27,232 nucleotides of DNA, taken from NCBI GenBank assembly GCA_964622775.1, contig CAZUSO010000038.1:1-27232 (forward strand), read 5' to 3'. A program made the position numbers and the translations under genes. Positions 22,002 through 27,232 of the stretch are shown in pieces; the stretch's first letter is position 1, and each line of letters starts with the position of its first letter. This DNA comes from CAZUSO01 sp964622775 (GTDB lineage: Bacteria > Bacteroidota > Bacteroidia > Chitinophagales > Chitinophagaceae). The notes beneath the pieces were generated by a model that was not told where the DNA came from, searched no databases, and saw only the letters and a program-made list of their open reading frames with translations.

Positions 22002-24947
22002 CTATAAAAACCGAATGACTAAACGGGTTGTCGTACCTTTGGCTGATCCGCTTCCTATGCGCACTACACCGGATATTCTTCTTGCGCGATTCCGGATATT
22101 TTTCAAGCCGTTTCCGGAATGTTCTATCGCAGGATTGAAACCAATACCATCATCTCTAAGAATAAAAATGATTTGTCGCGAATTGGCGGTAATCTTCAGA
22201 TGAATATTTTCTGCCTGTGCATGCCTGACGGTATTATTGACTAATTCTTTAAAGATCATCATCAGGTTCCGACTATAGTCAATGGGCATTTTGCGGTGCA
22301 GATCCAATCCCTCTTCCTGCACCAGCCCGTAATGCAAACGGATATCCGTATCCTGCAGCATGTCGGTTGCTACCTGGTGAATACGGTGAATAATTTCATC
22401 CAGATAATCACTTTGCGGCTGTAGTGACCAGATGATGTCTCTGGATCCGTTATACAGCGAGCTTACATTTTGTTTGATTTGCGCCAACAAGTTGACCAGG
22501 GCAGGATTGCTGTCGGCGACTTTATTTTCTGCAATGGTGGTCAGCAGATTGATTCGTGTCAGCTTATTGCCGATTTCATCATGAAAATCCTCTGCGGTTT
22601 TTTGCCGCACCCGTGTTTGTTCCTCTTCCCGCAACTTTTGTTCCCAGACGATACGCAGGGTTTTCATCCGGTTACGGATATATACGACCGTTAAGAACAG
22701 GGCGATAATCAGCACTCCTGCAAGGATGCGAAACCACCAGGTCTGATAGAAAGGCGCATCAATGCGGAAGGGGTAATTTACCACGTTGTTATACCAGGTA
22801 CCGGCAGCATCTGAAGCCCATACCTTAAACACATAATCACCGGGAGGCAGACTGGAAAACACTACGGTGTTTTGGTCGGTTTCCGTGAAACTCTTTTCGG
22901 CTCCCACCAACTGATAACGGTATTTTACTTTACCGGGATTACTGAGATAAATGCCTTTAAAGGTAAAAGTGAGATGATTCTGCCCCGGATGGAATTCCGG
23001 ATTGAAGGGCAGGTTTTGAAAGGGAATAATGCTGTCGGAAGCAGCAGGAATAATTTCTTTAGAGAATAGCTTCAACGATTGCAGTACCACCACCGGCGCG
23101 CTGCCCTGCAACTCTCCGGCGGCCGGATTGAAGCGGAAAAGCCCTCTTGTAGTGCCAAACCAAAGAAAGCCTTCTTCGTCTTTAAAGGAAACATTAGAAT
23201 TATTTTCCACCCCGATCAATCCATCGGATTTTCCGAAACTCCGGATATGCAAACCGCCTTTTTTCAGCGAAATACGATCAATACCGCAACCGGTCCCTGC
23301 CCAGATATTATGGTTGGCGTCGGTCAGCAGGCTATACACGTAATTACAGCTTAGCCCGTCCTTAACGGATATTTCCCGAAACCTTCCTTTGCTTTTCTCC
23401 CATTGCACCACGCCGCGGTCATCCGTGCCAATATAGATGTCATTGCCGTCATCCGTGAAGCAGATTACATTCACATCCTTCAGGATATTAGTCAGCGTTC
23501 CGGTGGTAAGATTGTAGATCAGCGCCCCGTGAATGCTGCCGAGCAGGAGCGAATCATTGCCTACCGGCAAAATGCTACTGAATACTTTTACATCCAGGTT
23601 TAAACGTTGAGTTGTGTCCCCGTTGATTTTATAAAGCCCCGAAAAAGTACTCACCCATAATACATCCTTGTGATAACGTAGCGTATAAACATTCAGGAAT
23701 GCATTCGGGTATTTCGGATCGGAAAAGCGCCGGAATACCTTTCCGTTATAGCTCCAGAGACCTCCGGTTATGGAGCCGGCCCAAAGGATGCCGTCTTTAT
23801 CGCAGGCAATGGAGGAGATGGCTCCAATGTCGCCCGGCGCCTGTATCTGCCGGGGTTCGTTATTCATGAAGGTGGACAGGCCTCCGTTACCATCGCTGAA
23901 ATAAATCCGGCCGTTTTTCCGGTTCTGCGTGATGGTGATGATGCTGGGATTGGTAAGTCCGCTGCTCCGGTCATAATAGGTGAAGAAATGGCTCGCATAC
24001 CTGTAGAGGCCCGACCCATTGGTTCCAAGCCAGATATTGCCTTCGTGGTCTTCAAAAAACGTAGTAACAATATCATCGGTAAGTCCGTTTTTATAGGTAA
24101 AATGACTCCATTTACCATCGCTTAGCTGCCAGGCGCCCCCATCTTCAAAAGAAAACCACATGGTACCTTTGCTGTCTTCAAAAATACGCAGGATGCCCGG
24201 CTTACCCTTACCGGGAAAGTTAAAATGCATTTTATGCAGTATCCCGTTGCTCAGTTCGTAAACTCCTTTATTGCTAAGGCAGCGGAGTGTTTTGCCGCGC
24301 CGGCCTTCCGTTATGCCGACAATAAAAAAATCAGAATTGCCCGTGCTGTCGGTCACCGGGATCCACTGGTTATGTTTATAGACCAGCAATTGCTTTTTCA
24401 ATGTAGATGCATACACCAGGCCTTCATTATCTTTAGCAATGGCCAGTACGGAATCGATAGTTATTTGCTTCAGAAATTGCTGTCCGTCTTTGCGATATAT
24501 CTTCTGATTGGCAAGCGCCCATATCTTATTGTCTTTATCCACGACTAATTGCTGAAAGGCGTTTTGCGCCGAGGTAGCAGCCGGGAAATAGTTCTTAAAG
24601 GACAGGCCGTCATATTCCGTAATGCCGTTGGAGGTAGCCATCCAGATATGACCCTGACGATCGGTTTCGATATCGAGAATGATATTGTTGGCAATGCCCT
24701 GACTTTTATCGTAATTGACGAAGTGCGATCCGTCAAAGCGGGAAACCCCGCCGTAAGTTCCAATCCAAAGCTCATTGTTATGATCCTGCGTGATGCACAA
24801 AGCCTGCGATTGCAACAAGCCACTTTCCACATTGTAGTTCACAAAATTGTACTTCTGCCCGAACCCCGGTGTAATGAGGAGTAGTCCCCCTGAAAGAAGG
24901 AAGATTGTCCGGATTTGAAAAAAGATATGATTCGAGCAAGGCTTCAT
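22002..24947 (-). CDS. Two-component regulator propeller sensor histidine kinase
   Basis: A 981-residue sensor kinase. A signal peptide or helix (about 10-30) is followed by some fourteen Reg_prop repeats forming a double beta-propeller (about 32-620), e.g. NELWIGTYGGVSRFDG and GNIWLGTNGSGLYRYAS. A Y_Y_Y domain (about 655-725, ending PPGDYVFKVWASDAAGTWYN) comes next, then one membrane helix (about 738-758). A coiled segment leads to a HisKA_3-like H-box, AEDFHDEIGNKLTRI, with His789. The ATPase domain has ELVNNTVRHA (from 901), RDDGIGFNP and NGLKNIRNRA. Unlike hybrid systems of gut Bacteroides it has no receiver or AraC domain. No response regulator is adjacent, so it is an orphan. TACTTTTG, an exact -7 match, lies 16 nt upstream. 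The ligand sensed is unknown. Confidence 0.94.
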   Translation of the reverse strand: MKPCSNHIFFQIRTIFLLSGGLLLITPGFGQKYNFVNYNVESGLLQSQALCITQDHNNELWIGTYGGVSRFDGSHFVNYDKSQGIANNIILDIETDRQGHIWMATSNGITEYDGLSFKNYFPAATSAQNAFQQLVVDKDNKIWALANQKIYRKDGQQFLKQITIDSVLAIAKDNEGLVYASTLKKQLLVYKHNQWIPVTDSTGNSDFFIVGITEGRRGKTLRCLSNKGVYELSNGILHKMHFNFPGKGKPGILRIFEDSKGTMWFSFEDGGAWQLSDGKWSHFTYKNGLTDDIVTTFFEDHEGNIWLGTNGSGLYRYASHFFTYYDRSSGLTNPSIITITQNRKNGRIYFSDGNGGLSTFMNNEPRQIQAPGDIGAISSIACDKDGILWAGSITGGLWSYNGKVFRRFSDPKYPNAFLNVYTLRYHKDVLWVSTFSGLYKINGDTTQRLNLDVKVFSSILPVGNDSLLLGSIHGALIYNLTTGTLTNILKDVNVICFTDDGNDIYIGTDDRGVVQWEKSKGRFREISVKDGLSCNYVYSLLTDANHNIWAGTGCGIDRISLKKGGLHIRSFGKSDGLIGVENNSNVSFKDEEGFLWFGTTRGLFRFNPAAGELQGSAPVVVLQSLKLFSKEIIPAASDSIIPFQNLPFNPEFHPGQNHLTFTFKGIYLSNPGKVKYRYQLVGAEKSFTETDQNTVVFSSLPPGDYVFKVWASDAAGTWYNNVVNYPFRIDAPFYQTWWFRILAGVLIIALFLTVVYIRNRMKTLRIVWEQKLREEEQTRVRQKTAEDFHDEIGNKLTRINLLTTIAENKVADSNPALVNLLAQIKQNVSSLYNGSRDIIWSLQPQSDYLDEIIHRIHQVATDMLQDTDIRLHYGLVQEEGLDLHRKMPIDYSRNLMMIFKELVNNTVRHAQAENIHLKITANSRQIIFILRDDGIGFNPAIEHSGNGLKNIRNRARRISGVVRIGSGSAKGTTTRLVIRFL

Positions 24948-24963
24948 CGGCAGCGTAAGAAAG

Positions 24964-24971
24964 CAAAAGTA
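24964..24971 (-). promoter_or_regulatory. -7 element for the propeller kinase
   Basis: TACTTTTG on the minus strand is an exact TAnnTTTG 16 nt before the kinase ATG. Confidence 0.45.
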
Positions 24972-25061
24972 AGCGATTCGGCAGGCTAAACCATCCCCCT
25001 AATGATGTTAGAAAACTTTCCGGCCGGCACGGGAATCATACAATGCCTGCCCAAAATATAA

Positions 25062-25211
25062 AACGATATCAATTGGTGGCGAGGTCAGGGAAATCGCCTT
25101 TATGACCTACCCGGATTAGAATCCTTGCAGAACGCTTATCATAATCTTTATAACGACCCTGAAGAACTGTATAAGTCGCCGTATGATCAGCTCGGTGGTG
25201 TCATTAATTAG
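25062..25211 (+). pseudogene. Possible gene relic in a 641-bp gene-poor gap
   Basis: Forty-nine codons directly after an in-frame TAA read NDINWWRGQGNRLYDLPGLE, continue with acidic and Tyr-rich sequence (NDPEELYKSPYDQLGG) and end in TAG. There is no start codon. It looks like the 3' end of a lost gene, but I do not recognise the family. Elsewhere in 24948-25588 a 20-codon minus frame (25275-25337) begins MRNVERGNTDACRKIKEYGW; it is too short to support. The remaining sequence of the gap is AT-rich with no feature that I can name. Confidence 0.25.
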
Positions 25212-25588
25212 CTGAAATGAGATTCTAATACAGTAGATAATCAATATTTTGGAAAGAACATCAACTAATTTGCGTCACCACCCATATTCTTTTATTTTGC
25301 GGCAAGCATCCGTATTGCCCCGTTCGACGTTTCTCATAACTACGTTGTAGTGGTAAGCGGTTTCTGACCACAAAAAAACCGTCAAAGAATTTACCAAAAA
25401 AAAATAATTCCCGCTATTGAATACCATAACACTACTTTTTCATTCAGAGCATGGAGTCTGATGCGATGTTTCAGATACTAAGTCGAACGGAGAACTATTC
25501 GATATACTGTATAAATATTGCGCAATAACTTTAGCTTGTTTATTATGGACAATGACAATACATCAGCCAAGGTAAATTGCCAGCCTGC

Positions 25589-26398
25589 TTATTTCGCTGC
25601 ATCGAGATAATAAACCCTGAGATAATCGTAGGAGACGGTGGATTGCGGTAATGCGCTCAGGTAAATCCTGTTTCCTTTCAACTCCTTCGCGGGAATTTTC
25701 TTTGCAAAAAGATCATTGATAAAGAGATAATAAGTGCTTCCTGTTTTCCTCAGGGTAAATACATTATAGTTCTTCTTGTTTGTAAAGGCGTGGAATTGTT
25801 TATAGGCGCAGTCCCGGTGATCGCCGCCATGACAGTCTTTCACAAAATAATATCCGTCATGATCCGCCATGATTACCGTTCCGCCATTATTATCGGAAGT
25901 GTCGCCGCCCCATCCAAAATAGACGGCATTGGTACTCTTGTCTTTGCAGGTATCTACCTGGAATCCGGCCTCAATTTCATAATCCCTGCCATAATCAATA
26001 TCCCTATAGATACCTGCCGTCCTAAAATCCGCCGTATCCCGGTTTTCAATAGTCAGCACACCCTCATTAAAGCGGAGCCGGGATAGTGCAGTGTCGTTCC
26101 CATCCGTATCTGGTATGCTCGCCCAGTTGTTGCGGTTATCATTAAAATTATCCTCAAAAACAAGCGTTTCCTTTCCTGTATATTTATAATGTAAAGGGTC
26201 TCTTTTTCGTGTATAAAATCCGTTTTCATGAATGGATTCATACCGGTTAAGAAAAACTTTACCTGGCAACCATTTCCCATCCTTGCGCAGCGCATAATAA
26301 TTATGCAGATTCATCCAGAGCCAGTCGGTCTTTCCCTCAAAAAGCTCGTTGAAAAACAAATGTAGTCCGTACCAGAAATCAAAAAAGTTTTCCGGCAA
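25589..26398 (-). CDS. C-terminal part of a frameshifted secreted protein, jelly-roll-like domain
   Basis: This frame reads 269 residues from a TTG at 26398, but it stays open and protein-like upstream at least to 26500 (IRVNDTGGLIVSHNGRPSRT before the TTG), with no ATG there. It therefore looks like the continuation of the gene at 26494-26973, displaced by a frameshift, rather than a separate gene. The C-terminal 185 residues start FEDNFNDNRNNWASIPDTDG and resemble the concanavalin/LamG-like jelly-roll domains of Bacteroidota surface proteins: YEIEAGFQVDT, AVYFGWGGDTSDNNGGTVIM, NVFTLRKTGSTYYLFINDLF and ending VSYDYLRVYYLD. Function unknown; sugar or protein binding at the cell surface is a reasonable guess from the fold only. 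Confidence 0.6.
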   Translation of the reverse strand: MPENFFDFWYGLHLFFNELFEGKTDWLWMNLHNYYALRKDGKWLPGKVFLNRYESIHENGFYTRKRDPLHYKYTGKETLVFEDNFNDNRNNWASIPDTDGNDTALSRLRFNEGVLTIENRDTADFRTAGIYRDIDYGRDYEIEAGFQVDTCKDKSTNAVYFGWGGDTSDNNGGTVIMADHDGYYFVKDCHGGDHRDCAYKQFHAFTNKKNYNVFTLRKTGSTYYLFINDLFAKKIPAKELKGNRIYLSALPQSTVSYDYLRVYYLDAAK

Positions 26399-26493
26399 CT
26401 TACGGGAGCAGGCCGTACTGACAGTTCTGGAAGGCCTGCCATTGTGTGAGACTATTAATCCGCCGGTATCGTTAACCCGTATCCGTTGGGAGT

Positions 26494-26973
26494 TCAGTGC
26501 GCACTGCTCCCATCCGGAATCCGCCAGATGCCGGGGGGATAATAAGAAAGTGTCGAGTCGCCGAACATTTCACGGCCATATATTTGCCAATACTGCAAAT
26601 CCATCCATAACTCCACATACGTGGAGTCGGAATCGTTTTGGGGGATAACCTCCACCACATAAGCCTGTATCTGATCCGGCTGACGATAGTATTTAAAACC
26701 GTATAGAAAAGTGTTGTTTTTATTGCTCGCCGGTACGCGAATCTCAAGATGATCCGCATAATAAAAAACCTGAGCACGGTTTTTATATATGCCCACTTTG
26801 TTGTTGTCCAGCCAACCGATAATTGAGCCTGGAAGCCGGTACATCATTTTATCTATGTCAATAAGTACATTTTCCTGCCTGATGGAATCCGGAATTTTCG
26901 GTGTTTGCGCATTTAAGAGAAAGGTAATCGGCAAAAGAAACGGCAATATTTTCCATATTTTTATCCGGTTCAT
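26494..26973 (-). CDS. N-terminal part of the same secreted protein
   Basis: The 159-residue frame begins with ATG 26973 and a signal peptide (IWKILPFLLPITFLLNAQ, cleavage near LNA-Q). The body is rich in Tyr and Trp (YVELWMDLQYWQIYGREMFG, YYPPGIWRIPDG) and ends abruptly at a TGA at 26496-26494. The protein-like reading then continues in the next frame (25589-26398 and upstream), reachable by a one-base shift near 26500. A run of six C at 26532-26537 lies shortly before. Either an authentic mutation (pseudogene), a sequencing error, or, less likely, programmed shifting explains this. No recognised domain in this part. No adjacent operon partner. Confidence 0.6.
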   Translation of the reverse strand: MNRIKIWKILPFLLPITFLLNAQTPKIPDSIRQENVLIDIDKMMYRLPGSIIGWLDNNKVGIYKNRAQVFYYADHLEIRVPASNKNNTFLYGFKYYRQPDQIQAYVVEVIPQNDSDSTYVELWMDLQYWQIYGREMFGDSTLSYYPPGIWRIPDGSSAH

Positions 26974-27063
26974 GATATAAAACTAGGCATATTGCCGGTT
27001 AAAAACCAAAAAATAATTTTCAGGCAGATAAATATTTCACAAGTTAAAGAGCCGTAAGTATAA

Positions 27064-27095
27064 AAAAATCCGCTTACAACCGTAAGCGGATTTTT
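27064..27095. terminator. Strong bidirectional-type hairpin terminator
   Basis: AAAAATCCGCTTAC (27064-27077) pairs perfectly with GTAAGCGGATTTTT (27082-27095) around the loop AACC. It has a GC core and T-runs on both strands. It lies 24 bp beyond the stop of the minus-strand gene at 27120, which it should terminate, and separates that gene from the one starting at 26973. Confidence 0.85.
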
Positions 27096-27119
27096 ATACT
27101 TTATGAAAAAAAGGAGCAA

Positions 27120-27232
27120 TTATTTATTCTCGTTTTTTTCTTCGTCTTTCATCTTAGCTTTCAGGTCTGCCAGAGCACCGATATCGCCTAAGGTGGCTTT
27201 CTCTACTTTTTCCTGAACCTTCTTCACATTTT
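27120..27232 (-). CDS. 3' end of an unidentified gene
   Basis: The window ends inside a minus-strand gene. The visible 36 residues read NVKKVQEKVEKATLGDIGAL, then ADLKAKMKDEEKNENK and a TAA stop. The highly charged, Lys/Glu-rich tail is helical in character, typical of a cytoplasmic protein C-terminus. A strong hairpin terminator follows directly, supporting a real gene end. The family cannot be named from so little sequence. Confidence 0.6.
   Translation of the reverse strand, partial: NVKKVQEKVEKATLGDIGALADLKAKMKDEEKNENK

Noticed and set aside
25275..25337. Integrase-like 20-codon frame
   Set aside because: Too short and without a recognisable motif to support a mobile-element relic.

Overview
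The window looks like chromosomal DNA of a Bacteroidota bacterium, most likely from the Chitinophagaceae/Sphingobacteriia side. This rests on several things seen together. Start codons lack Shine-Dalgarno sequences, and many genes are preceded by TAnnTTTG, the -7 element typical of Bacteroidota. Methionine synthase lacks its homocysteine domain, as in split Bacteroidota MetH. There is also a beta-propeller (Reg_prop/Y_Y_Y) histidine kinase. The genus cannot be fixed from sequence reading alone. No tRNA, rRNA, CRISPR array, prophage or intact insertion sequence was seen.

Layout. 1-2640: a DusB-type tRNA dihydrouridine synthase, an ExbD-like protein and lipB, all on +. 3026-8635: a MATE exporter (-), the large MetH subunit (+), then pcm and an ABC ATPase (-, coupled by a one-base overlap). 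8636-10255: about 1.6 kb with no firm gene, filled with repeats (a five-copy 42-bp tandem array, two pairs of diverged direct repeats, a long palindrome) and gene relics. 10256-14164: five minus-strand signals resolve to four genes: an ABC-2 type permease, an arginase, a glyoxalase-II-like metallo-hydrolase and a FAD amine oxidoreductase. 14512-16263: tsaD and trmN6, both tRNA modification. 16253-16930: a DtxR/MntR-family metal regulator whose 3' end overlaps trmN6. 17137-21876: a periplasmic-binding-protein-like secreted protein, a sensor kinase/response regulator pair and a MacB-type permease. 22002-24947: an orphan 981-residue propeller histidine kinase (-). 25589-26973: a secreted jelly-roll-like protein that appears split by a frameshift. 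27120-27232: the 3' end of an unidentified gene behind a strong hairpin terminator.

The genes are mostly housekeeping (tRNA modification, lipoylation, methionine synthesis, protein repair) interleaved with transport and signalling genes. Three tRNA-modification genes (dus, tsaD, trmN6) fall in the window, but only the last two form an operon. Several components are orphans here: ExbD without ExbB, an ABC ATPase without permease, two permeases without ATPase, and a sensor kinase without regulator.

The most unusual material is between the genes. A dispersed intergenic repeat ends in a conserved AATTTGRRATGCACCC-like motif. A perfect 30-bp palindrome sits ahead of tsaD. The 42-bp tandem array alternates two unit types. 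Several genes have the -7 promoter element only 4-8 nt before the start codon, which suggests leaderless or nearly leaderless transcripts. I did not find convincing evidence of a new defence or mobile system.
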